A stretch of DNA of 64,000 nucleotides, from assembly GCF_963675165.1 (NCBI RefSeq), contig NC_087379.1:4419442-4483441 (forward strand), given 5' to 3'. Below the pieces are notes generated by a model. It was not told the origin of the DNA. It saw only the letters and a program-made list of their open reading frames with translations, and ran no database searches. Below, in pieces: positions 12,048-22,393 of this stretch. The first letter of the stretch is position 1. Every line of letters begins with the position of its first letter. The stretch is from Halichondria panicea. Taxonomy: Eukaryota; Porifera; Demospongiae; Suberitida; Halichondriidae. The position numbers and the translations under genes were made by a program.

Positions 12048-12736
12048 ATGGTACTGTGCTTGCTGTTGCTGCTTTAGGAGGAGCCGGTGGACAGCAATCA
12101 TTGCTCAGCTGGTTAGACTTAATATATAGTTAACTGCATGATATATAGTCTAGCTGATCAGTTGTACCGTTTGCTTTGATGTATTACAGTATAATTAGAT
12201 TGTCTTATCCCCTTTGTCTCTTCAGCAATTTTAAAGGGACCATGCATCTCAGCTGCTGGAAGAAACCACAGGAGGCACAGCTGTCTTCACATGCACTGTG
12301 TTTGGTGCTACGTACTGATCCGAGAACGCAGTCATCCCGTCCTTGTCGGTATCTCTTCAATACAGAATTTTCTGGAATATACAAGCACCTGGTCTTGACC
12401 TCTCTCTTTTGCAAGGAGACTTGCAAATGATATTTTCAACTTCTGATTTACTGCCACAATTACGAAACAAAGGAGTGATTATTTCCACAAACTGCTTGAG
12501 TAGAATCTTTTTTGATGACTACAGACACCAGGCTGAAGAAAGATTAGCCTCGGAGCCGGCTGATTTTTGCTTGAATGAACTGTCCTGTAGTGGTACTATC
12601 GCCATTCCGGTGAATAGTGTTGCCAACAACACTAAAATAACATGTGGGGTATATTCAACTGATTGCAGAGAAGACCCTTTCAACTTGGAGAATGACGAGG
12701 TCTTTGTAAGTAATGAGGGGAGACTGGTAGTTCGAG
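12048..12736 (+). pseudogene. Ig-like receptor pseudogene (exons 1-2 only)
   Basis: This region copies the first two exons and intron of the intact receptor at 47031-47726. The signal-peptide exon has a TAG stop at 12075-12077, where the intact copy reads CAG. Exon 2 (about 12230-12736) has an insertion after GGGACC, another near 12310, and a deletion of the bases that code for NFNPV in the intact gene, so the frame is lost. No copy of the transmembrane or cytoplasmic exons follows, because similarity stops at about 12923 where a TIR element begins. It lies between the two seven-TM duplicons. Confidence 0.85.
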
Positions 12737-12928
12737 GTGAGTAATTACTTCATTATCATTCAGACCTGCATGCATGTAAGCTAAGGTACATGAAGATATG
12801 TGACAAGCTCTGGGAAAATGACCATATTGGAGCAGGTATTGGTATTGAGCAATATAGCCAGACTTATAGACTACAGTGTATAATGTCATAATAATTTTTC
12901 TTAGCTTATGTTATAGTTATACTAAAGC

Positions 12929-13262
12929 CCTGTTTACACGACACCTAATCCGGATTGAATCCGAATCCAGGTCAGATTTTTCTGAGTAGTGGACATAGTA
13001 AAATGACCACTAATTTCATTTGCTCAAATATTGGCTGATAGGAAGCTACAGCCTTACTCTAGAAACACCCATGAACATGTACAACACCTCAGAATTAGCC
13101 TTTTGTGCTTACTCACAGCTAAACCGCTTCTGACACAATCTGAACCACCAAAGGTGGGTTGGCTAATCCGGATTAGAACCCGGATAAGGGCCATTTACAC
13201 GAACGCGGTTAGGTTTAATTCGGATTCCAACCCGGATTAAAGGCCTTGTGTAAACGGGGCTT
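12929..13262. mobile_element. GTTTACACG TIR element, long copy
   Basis: It runs from AAGCCCTGTTTACACGA to TTGTGTAAACGGGGCTT, which are near-complementary. Repeated AATCCGGATT and AACCCGGAT words occur at both sides. It marks the end of similarity between the Ig pseudogene and its intact paralogue. Confidence 0.6.
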
Positions 13263-13399
13263 ATGTAATTCAGCACCCTTGATCCAGGGTATTGGCATGG
13301 TAATTAATCACCCCTAAAAGAGCATTCGACGGTCCAGGGCTGGGCAGTCCCGTAGGCATGACCTGGGCACGGACTTTTGGTACTGTTAGTATGTATGTA

Positions 13400-15140
13400 T
13401 GTAATTAAGCACCCTTGATGAACTTTCCGTGGGAGTGAGAGGCTCTGATATCTGCGGGGGTGAAGTGCTTAGCGGGACAACGGCGTCCTGCTAATCACCT
13501 AACCCCCTCTCCAGTTACCTCCCCCCCCCAAATGGTCAGGCGACCCTGGGATACATACTGGCAATCGGGGACAGTGGAACACAGCCCGCCCACTGAGTAA
13601 ACACACATTGGCGGTCTGGTACCGTGAACACAGAATACAGACTGGGCAGTCTGACAGAATACGGTCTGAGGCACTGACAGAATACAGACTGGGAAGTCTG
13701 GGGCATTGACCGTGAACACAGAATACGGTCAGAATGGTCGTGAACACAAAATACGGTCATAATACAGACTGGATAGTCGGAGGCATGGACCGTGAACACA
13801 GAATACACGGACCAAGCGAGGGCGATCCAGCTAATCATCGATGCCTCAGTAAACATGGCCCTAAGTACGGTGATCCCAGCATCATGTCGTCCGTTCGAAC
13901 CGCCGTGGCCACCGGCGCCCCTACAGTGCCAACCGCAGGTTAGTAATGTAATTAGGCACCCCTTGATGACCTTCCCGTGGGGGCGAGTGGCTGTGATCCA
14001 TGCGGGGGTGACGTGCTTGGCGAGACAATGGTGTCCCGCAAGTCACCGACCCCTCTCCAGTCACCCCCCCCCAATAGCTGGGTACGGTCAGGCGACCTTG
14101 AACAGACCGTACAGTCTGGGGCACTGATCGTGAACACAGAATACGGCATTGACCCTAAACACAGAATACAGACTGGGCTGTCTGGGGCATTAACCGTGAA
14201 CACAGAATACGGTCAGGAAACCTTGAACAGACCGTACGGTCCGACTACTAATACTGACCGTGAACACAGAATACGGCATTGACCCTAAACACAGAATACG
14301 GCATTGACCCGAAACACAGAATACAGACTGGGCTCTCTGGGGCATTGACCGTGAACACAGAATACGGTCAGGCGACCTTGAACAGACCGTACGGTCTGGG
14401 GCACTGACCGTGAATACAGAATACGGCATTGACCCTAAACACAGATTACAGACTGGGCTGTCTGGGGCATTGACCCTGAACACAGAATACGGTCAGGCGA
14501 CACCGTACGGTCTGGGGCACTGACCGTGAACACAGAATACGGCATTGACCCAAAACACAGAATACAGACTGGGCTGTCTGGGGCATTGACCGTGAACTCA
14601 GAATACGGCGTTGACCGTAAACACAGAATACAGACTGGGCTGTCTGGGGCATTGACCGTGAACACAGAATACGGTCACGGTCTGGGGCAGAATACGGCAT
14701 TAACACAGAATACAGTCAGGGCATTGACTGTGAACACATGCACTAATACGAGTTTGGCCGACCGGGCGGTCTGGGGCAGTGGTCGGACGACCTTGAACAC
14801 AGAATGTTAGACCAGGTGGTCTGGGGCATTGGTCGGACGACATTGAACACAGAATGCAGACCGGGCGGTTGGGAGCATTGGTCGGGCGACCTTGAATACA
14901 AAACACAGACCAGGCGGTCTAGGGCAGTGGTCGGGCCACCTTCAATACACAATACAGTCTAGGGCATTGGTTGAGCGACCTTGAACACACAATACAGACC
15001 AAGGGGGCATTGGTCGGGCGAACTTGAACACAGGATACAGACCGGGCGGTCTAGGGCAGTGGTGCTCTAACTGATAGCGATACGACAAGCAGGCTAATTC
15101 TTTAGCAGCTTATACAGACCAGGCAGCCTGGGGCATTTGT
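13400..15140. repeat. Minisatellite array, about 1.5 kb
   Basis: After a leader shared with 6360-6490, the segment consists of imperfect copies of words such as GTGAACACAGAATACGG, CAGACTGGGCTGTCTGGGG and GCATTGACCCTAAACAC. They combine into a higher-order unit of roughly 60-110 bp. From about 14755 the unit drifts to a variant with TGGTCGGACGACCTTGAACA. Many open frames cross the array only because the repeat lacks stops. No gene is seen in it. Confidence 0.85.
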
Positions 15141-16619
15141 CGGCAAGTTTAAATTTGTTGTTTCGGTTTTTAAGTATCATGCCAATAATTATGTATGTGC
15201 ATTTATATCACGAATATTGATGAGAAACTAGTTGATTGTACGTAAATAAGAGAGCATAACGATCATGGCCACCTTAATTGCTCTTCTGGCACCAAGGGTG
15301 TTGACGCCTTTTGTGAAACGTGTACTTATATAACATAAAGCTACCATTGCCATGATCGATATCATGATGATCATGTTGCGGCGTCAGCCAGGAAACTCAA
15401 AAGTGGAAAATAGTTGAGCCATACAGCTCTCTTGTAGCTACCAACAGCTACCGTGGTACATTAGCATTATTTGCTAATTAAAATGATCAACAGCTAGTAT
15501 TCTACAGTGGAGCCCCTCTATAACGGATACCTCTGGGGGGTAGGCCTGTGCAATTTGTTCACCTATTCAAATTATTTATTCGCACTTGATCAGCCTGTTA
15601 TTCAACTTCATCACTGAGTCTATTATTCAAATTAATGACACCTATTATTCAAATCATTCAACATACACAGCAGCGAAATAAAACACCTATGAATTATATA
15701 GCACCAAAAAAACGATTAAGTCATTAAAGTAGCAAACTTTAATACGAAAAAAAAAATGCGGTTTTAGCATTGATTAGACTGGTTTACTGCCATGTATGAT
15801 GTGGGCGTGTTCTGAGCTACTGCGCATGTGCAACTCAATGAACTAGTTTCACAGTGCCTATTATTCAAATTGTAAAAAAGACTGCCTATTTATGTTAAAA
15901 AAAATTTTTTTATTCCGGAGTATTTGGCACAAGCCTACTGGCGGGCAATGTTTTGGCCTTTATGCAGAGGTGGCCTTTGTGGAGAGGTTGTTTTGTACAC
16001 AAACTGTTCACTGACTTGGGACCTTGGGTGCCTGGCCGTTATATAGCAGCTGGCCTTTGTTCGGAGGTGGTTGTTACAGAGGTTCCACTGTAAGTTGAAA
16101 AGGTATATCAACATTACTTGGCAACAGAAGCAGATTATATAGAGACTCGTACCTGCACTTGCTGTCAGCTGTCACACAAACACACCCAAACACCTCGCTG
16201 GCGCATGCGCACAAGGCAGAATGAAGTCGTACTGCGAACTTGGAGACATAATAATTGGGTATAGATCATGCATGGAGCTAACCCTTTACCTTATTACCAG
16301 GTTCAACCTGTATTTGATCCTGCTGTTGCTAGAATTAAAACGCAAAGGGATCGAGAGAATCTCCCGTATTGGCATCTGGGCTCACGATCTTTTACCAACG
16401 TTAGGCGATCATTGCACATGTGTAGCAATTATGATACACCAGCTCTAGCCTCGACTCCAGCCCCTTGTCTTTCTCAGCGGCTTGGAATCGAGGCTACACC
16501 AGCTCAGACGGGACACGGGACCACATGCACGCACATCTGTAGATCAAAGCAGCTCAGATCATTGCCCGCACCAATTTGTGTTTATCTCTGCCGAAGAGGC
16601 ATACCCTGCTAGTCTATTA
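15141..16619. other. Intergenic stretch without a recognisable gene
   Basis: The stretch between the minisatellite and duplicon B contains one pogo-like TIR element (15505-16090) and a CATGCGCA palindrome near 16202-16211. Short open frames around 16221-16612 have no family resemblance and no splice context. Confidence 0.6.
15505..16090. mobile_element. Pogo-like TIR element, TA target
   Basis: The left end CAGTGGAGCCCCTCTATAAC and the right end GTTACAGAGGTTCCACTG are inverted repeats. TA flanks both ends (15503-15504, 16091-16092). It has AT-rich content and no transposase frame. Confidence 0.65.
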
Positions 16620-16933
16620 AGCCTAGAGTAGATAAGAACCATCATTATTTCCTTCTTAGAAGTGGAGCAACACAACAAACACATAAATTGAGCGCATTAC
16701 TTGTCATTTCCTATTATATAGCTAGCCAGTATAATTATAATCTCCTTGCACACACAAAATTATATTGCGCGGTAAAACTCTTCAATTGATGAATTAATTG
16801 AGCCGCATGAGGTCACACTAGCTGGGCGTAGCCCAGACAAATACCCCGACAGTATATATTGTTAGTCATGGCGATAGTTCTCTGTGCAAGCTGATTGGGC
16901 TGCACTCCTCAGTACAGCAGCACAACTCTAGAG

Positions 16934-17412
16934 CAGGGTTTCATCTAGTGGGGGGACGGGGGGAGCTTCCCCCCCCAAAAGAGAGGGGAAAATAGGAGGA
17001 GAGAGAGGAAGAAGGAGGGAGAGGGAGAGGGAGAGGGAAAGGGAGAGAGGGAGGGAGGGAGAGAGAGAGGGGTATTATAACCAACATTATCTAGACACGG
17101 TCTTTTGTTACATGTAGCTTTGCTAGAGGATGCTTGGTCATCACCTATAGTCTTACCACAAATCTATCCAATTGCTTTTATGGTTTCTATAGTGTTCTAT
17201 AGATACGGTCCACAATTTCAAACCAGCATACCAAGTTATATGGAGTTGTCTGTCAATGCACATTGCCAGGAGTACATCGTTAATAGGCACCAACAACAAA
17301 CAATATAGGGGGTGTGGTGACCGGAAGTGTGTGTGGCCTCAAGTTTTTCGCGCTAGCACGCAGTTTCTTTTCAAACTTCCCCCCCAAACTTAAAATCCTG
17401 GATGAAACCCTG
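16934..17412. mobile_element. CAGGGTTTCATCTAG MITE with 5-bp TSD (TAGAG)
   Basis: It starts CAGGGTTTCATCTAG and ends CTGGATGAAACCCTG. TAGAG occurs at 16929-16933 and again at 17413-17417. The corresponding site in duplicon A (near 7098) has a single TAGAG and no insert. The interior is purine-rich (AGGGAGAGGG type) around 16980-17075. Confidence 0.9.
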
Positions 17413-19006
17413 TAGAGTATCTCCAACCAAGCATGTGATCTTAGAATTATTGTTCACATTCCATCTCACTAAGGCTGAGGATAAAGTATCACACCGACAC
17501 CACTAAAATCATATAACGCAGGGGAATAGAGAAAGGCCTCACTAACATAATTATTACGTGTGTACACGTGTATTGTAGAATAGCTTAGGTTTCCACAATC
17601 AACACATCCTTCATCAGGTATATTTACATGACTTGAAGACATAATGATTCATACCATTTGACTTTCATGCCTCAAGCTTCCAGCCAATTCTGGCAAAACG
17701 GGGTTATAATTATAAGTCTGTAGACTCATCATAGCTGCTTTGGTGATGGACTGTCGCATTGCAGACCCAGACTGTAGTAAAATAGCCTCTACACTCTAAT
17801 ATTTCCTTTCTAGCCATTCTGGGCAAGACGTGGCTCCAATTTAAAAGTCGGTGGAACAAAGCGAGCTATCGCTATAGCGTGGAACTGACTGTCGCATAGC
17901 TCTACACATTAATATGTACTCCCAGGCATATGGCCATTTCAGGCAAGATATGACTCCAATTAATTGGAACAAATAGGGCTATATGCAATGACGCCATCAT
18001 CATATAGCCGTGTTGGTTCTCGGGAACTGACTGGTGCATGGCAGGGCTGTCTCCATCCTGTCAGTATTAAACTTGGACAAAAGAAGAGCACAACAGAACA
18101 CCATTAATGTCTTCATTTGGCAATGTTCCTAACAGAGCGTGACTAACATTGTTAGCCAGTTTTGTCGTTAGTTCTGTACGCCGTCATAATCATAACGACG
18201 TAGACAGTACATGTGGGGAGTCCTATACATACACTTCCTTTGGCTCAGTTAAATAAATAAACAATACTACTTCTTTATTGGAGGGGGCTCGCAGCTAAGC
18301 TTCTCACCTCTTTATTCTCCCTCGCCCAGGGATTAATGTTATTCATAGTCATAATTATTCACCAACCGGGTGATAACCGCTAATGATATTCATAACTGCG
18401 GTGTTGGGCTTGGCTTACGATAAACAGCTCAGCCCCTTCCTACGTCGCTCCACCCTACCAACTCCCCTGGCTGGGTAGTTGGTGACTCTACTGAAGTCAG
18501 CCAATCAATATCAGCGTAATAAACATTAACTATAATTTGTGTGTTACACTTTGCTTGTTTGTATATGTAATTAGTAGAACCTCGATTATCCAACCCTCCA
18601 TTACAGCTTATTTCTCTAGGACAGTGTCAAAGTTCAACTAATAATCATGAAATGGGCGTGACCCTTAAATGTGCATGCACAATGAACATTATTATGTTAC
18701 CATGGAGACACATCTGTTTATTATCTTCTGCGCATGTGCATACGACCATATGCACTAAATTTGCACTGCTGTTTATCAAATAAGTGCATGGGTGAATCAA
18801 GGCGTGTTTGTTATTCATTCGATTATCCGGGATATTTATTCAGTTATCCGGCCTCCCTAAAGTGTCTGGATAATTGAAGTTCTACTGTAGCAGGAAACTG
18901 TGTTTGTTGGGGAAAAGTACACAGTAGTCAGTACATCAAAATGTAGCTTATTTTTGTATGTAGCAAATCAACGTTTAACAATCTGCACACATTCACTCAC
19001 TCACAG

Positions 19007-20376
19007 ATCTACTACTGGCAGTATGACCCTCCAAGCAGAACCACGTATATCATTGGAAGTGCAATTGGTGAGATATCTATTGCATTTGCGTTTGTATCCG
19101 AGGATTAGGAGTCAGTATTATGATTAGTAGAATGGTTAAGAGTGCGGTATGGGATAATAATTATGATGCAGTTGTCTGTAACATTTCAGCCGCGGGCATT
19201 ATTCGAAAACAAGCCGTGCAATTACTGGTCGGTATGTGATATGGGATTAATTGCACTGCTTGACCATACAAATTCCAGCGCACTAATAATATTAGTAGAT
19301 TTGCAAAATAATGCTTCGTTCTCGAGTTATGGCTAGGTTTGCTTACTTTGAAGGCTACTCTTCAGACTCATGTGTAGCAACATCTGTGATTAATCGTTTA
19401 TGCAGTTATCTGCAGTGTAGTAAAAAAATTTCAGGCGCAGCCGTTATTCGAAAACAAGTTCCTGTGCAATTACTCGCTTGACGATATGTAATTATTGGTA
19501 CGGGGTTGATTGCTATACGAATTCCATGCAGTGCACTAATAGCACATCATACAATTAGTACTGGTATATTAAATATATATTTATACATAGCACTGGTACA
19601 TTAAATATATATTTGTACATAACCACACACACTACAGTGGTTGGTGCCGTCACTTTAACCCTTCAGCCACTGTGGCCTGACTCAACACGGGCTGGTGTGT
19701 GGTATGCCAGTATGGGCCTCTTCGGTGTGATGGGGTTTCTTGTCCTCCTTATCATAGGTGAGGGAGTCTACAGGCGGAAAATCTAGCCCCCTCCCATTTA
19801 ATATATTGTATGCTCTGAAACACTTTGTATTCACTACAGTACTGCATTAGATTGTTCACCATAACCTCATAGTCGATCAGTTATGTGTACATTGTATAAT
19901 TGCTAATTTGAAAAGTTCCCCCCTCTATTTGAACCCTGCAAGTGTATTTGCGTCAGTTGCCATGTGTACGGTTTCATAAGGTATCATTCCCTTCTATAAT
20001 CATGGTTGTGCACACACCTAATACTCAAATATGTGATAGCTGTCACAGTCACATTCTTAGTTGCAGGAGATTAAGGTTGTTGCTATGTTAATACACAGAA
20101 TGACCCGTTTTAGCTGGACATGTTCATAACCTTACACGTGCATGCATGACAGTGCAGTCATGTAAGTTGACACGGAAACCAATAATGGAATATCCCTTTA
20201 TCTATTACCATACAGCGAGATGGTTTGTATTTGGATTGGTGCAAGTGTTCACTGCTGGAAAGCTCCACTTTTGGGTTATGCCTAATCTGGACAATGAAAA
20301 ATGTGGATTTTTTGAATCATTCCATCCCCTATACTCCGTCGAGTGGAAAAAAAAAGAACCAAACAGAAAACGATAA
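19007..20376 (+). pseudogene. SEC62 3' fragment in duplicon B (exons 5-7)
   Basis: Exons equivalent to SEC62 5, 6 and 7 are at 19007-19067, 19638-19757 and 20216-20376, with splice sites preserved and residues nearly unchanged through HPLYSVEW. After that, loss of bases in the A-rich Lys tract shifts the frame and gives a stop at 20374-20376, while the remainder of the acidic tail (DKDTQEVSDD) is found in another frame to 20455. Exons 1-4 have no counterpart upstream, so the ribosome-facing N-terminal domain is missing. It is most likely a pseudogene created by the duplication boundary falling inside SEC62. Confidence 0.85.
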
Positions 20377-20726
20377 AGACACGCAAGAGGTCTCTGATGA
20401 CAATAAAAATAGAGGAACAGAAATAGAACTGAAAGAGGCTTCTGAAGACTCTTAAGGCTAGTATTTATTTATCATTTTGAGACATAAAAATTAATCATCT
20501 TAGGCTATGTTTATATCACCTATTATTTTTGTCTCGCTCTCAACAATTGATCGTATTAACCTGTATCTCAGTGCTGTGATCAGTATGTTAGTTGTCTGTG
20601 CGTGTGAATTCAGGGGATGTGTTGTAGTACTCAGGCCACGCTCAATTAGGCATGCCCCATGCACATCAACAACATGCATGTGTACTCCCTAACATTTTAC
20701 GTCTTCAGCGACAACAATTACCTTGT

Positions 20727-20926
20727 CAGGGTTTCATCTAGGATTAAAAGTTTGGGGGGGAAGGTTTGGCCACTCCCACATTTGTTGACCACACCCCTAT
20801 TACATGCTCAGTAGAAGATCTAGTTACATATTGCACATCATAGACAGTATACTAATGTGATGATGTACAACAATTTGGGGGGGGGGGGTTCACCCCAGCC
20901 CCCCCCCCCCACTAGATGAAACCCTG
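20727..20926. mobile_element. CAGGGTTTCATCTAG MITE with 5-bp TSD (CTTGT)
   Basis: It is 200 bp, from CAGGGTTTCATCTAGG to CTAGATGAAACCCTG. CTTGT precedes it (20722-20726) and follows it (20927-20931). Duplicon A shows the empty site, a single CTTGT near 10372-10376. G and C homopolymer runs lie near the right end. Confidence 0.9.
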
Positions 20927-21025
20927 CTTGTATATGTCAACACATACTGAAAGTTAAGCCTATAGCCTATAGACTGATAAAGATCATGCATGTGGATATT
21001 ATATCCAGTGAAGCAATGTGCATGC

Positions 21026-22096
21026 ATGTCAAAGATGGCTAGCTGTGAAGAATACAAAGACATTTTTCTAGAGGACTTGGAGCCATATCAGATCTTGGCT
21101 CTCACTGCTCCACAGAACTTCACGGTGTGGACTGAAAGAGACTTAACATGGAACGTTATTTTCTATGTGTACAGTGCAGTACTAGCTGTAGCTTTTCTGG
21201 GTCTGGGAGTTGTGTCAACATTGCTGCTCTTCAAGAAAAACTGTGTCAGACTGCAAAGTAAAATATTTTTTACTGTATATACATGCATCGCTATTCTCAG
21301 TTTCAGTCGTGCATTATGGTTGGCATTAGATCCATTTGGACTAGTTGGATTTATCGCCACATCGTTTCCTGGCTGGTTTATCATATCGAGAAGTATCGAG
21401 GCTCTTGGATTCCCAAGCCTGAATGCAAGCTACACACTGATGATTGTCGCCCTATTAAAAATCAACACAAAACCAGGAGAGTCGTGGCATCACCAGTGGA
21501 AAATCATACTGCCCGTGGTGTTTGTCATTTTTATCATTGTGATTGTTGCCGAGGTTATTGCCATGTCTGTACACTATCAAGGTATAATAGCAATTCTAAT
21601 CTGCGAATTTCTTTTGGCAGTTGCAGGTGTAGTAGTTTGTGTGCTATTCTTGTTCGCTGGAAATCGAGTGCTACGAAAACTCAACCGATCAGAGACAAAA
21701 TCAATGCGTTTGTCAGATGGATCCTCATTGACTTTAGACCCCAACACTGCTGAACATAAGCAGATATTTGCTAACAAAGAGTTACAGCGACATCAAGCTA
21801 AAACTAAACGAACCAAACAAAAAATTGTGACTATTACATACGCTACTGTTGTATTTTCGATCCTGTACTCTCTATTAACAGCCGGAAGAGGAGTTCTAAC
21901 CACACATCTGTTTTTTGGCTCGTGCTTGGGATATCACGGACAGCAAGGTCCTTCTTCAGCTTGGTTGGTGCTAGAAATCAGCCAGAGGGTGACTGAGGTA
22001 GTGCTAGCGTTAATTCTACTCTATTCCATTACTGACATGACAGTTGTCATGAGAATCTGTTTACGGACATCGGCACAAGGCCATAGATATAGCTAA
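21026..22096 (+). CDS. Intronless seven-transmembrane protein, copy B
   Basis: The ORF encodes 356 aa from MSKMASCEEYKDIF. It is a close paralogue of the protein at 10508-11575, with the same seven hydrophobic segments, the same SRALWLALDPFG motif and the same basic loop before segment six. Differences cluster in the N-terminal 30 residues and in the last 15 (ITDMTVVMRICLR then a new tail). Both copies keep a full frame over more than 1 kb, which suggests recent duplication or constraint. A remnant like this copy's 3' end is also found just after copy A's stop (about 11615-11700). Function is not recognised beyond a weak PRRT3/4-like resemblance. Confidence 0.8.
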   Translation: MSKMASCEEYKDIFLEDLEPYQILALTAPQNFTVWTERDLTWNVIFYVYSAVLAVAFLGLGVVSTLLLFKKNCVRLQSKIFFTVYTCIAILSFSRALWLALDPFGLVGFIATSFPGWFIISRSIEALGFPSLNASYTLMIVALLKINTKPGESWHHQWKIILPVVFVIFIIVIVAEVIAMSVHYQGIIAILICEFLLAVAGVVVCVLFLFAGNRVLRKLNRSETKSMRLSDGSSLTLDPNTAEHKQIFANKELQRHQAKTKRTKQKIVTITYATVVFSILYSLLTAGRGVLTTHLFFGSCLGYHGQQGPSSAWLVLEISQRVTEVVLALILLYSITDMTVVMRICLRTSAQGHRYS

Positions 22097-22393
22097 GCTA
22101 ATTCTGTGCTGTGTGTAACTTGCATAAAATCCTACAGTGATTTATCACTAAGTGTTATCATGAACATTTACTTTTAATTGTGTGACAAAACTTCATAATA
22201 GCGACATTAGCGTGCACGTGTGTAAAAATGTGGATGGGTAAAGATCATTAACTCAATTTCTTTTATGTTACAGTCAGGCAAATAAATCACAGGACATGTA
22301 GAGCTCACTTTATCAAGTCTCCTACACTACAGTTAGGCTATAATTATTTTGAAGCTAATTATTCCAACCTCCCAGGGCAGGCCGGTCAGCACT

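Larger units (their letters stand above)
16620..22272 (+). repeat. Segmental duplication, copy B
   Basis: This is the partner of 6796-11890 in the same orientation, containing a decayed SEC62 3' part and an intact seven-TM gene. Two CAGGGTTTCATCTAG-type elements (16934-17412 and 20727-20926) are present here and absent from copy A. They explain most of the extra length. Confidence 0.85.

Noticed and set aside
13495..14952. Many open frames on both strands with Cys/Pro-rich repeats
   Set aside because: They are read-through of the minisatellite unit, which lacks stops in several frames. They resemble no protein family.
19007..20376. A second functional SEC62
   Set aside because: Only exons 5-7 are present, no N-terminal exons precede them, and the Lys-rich tail is frameshifted.
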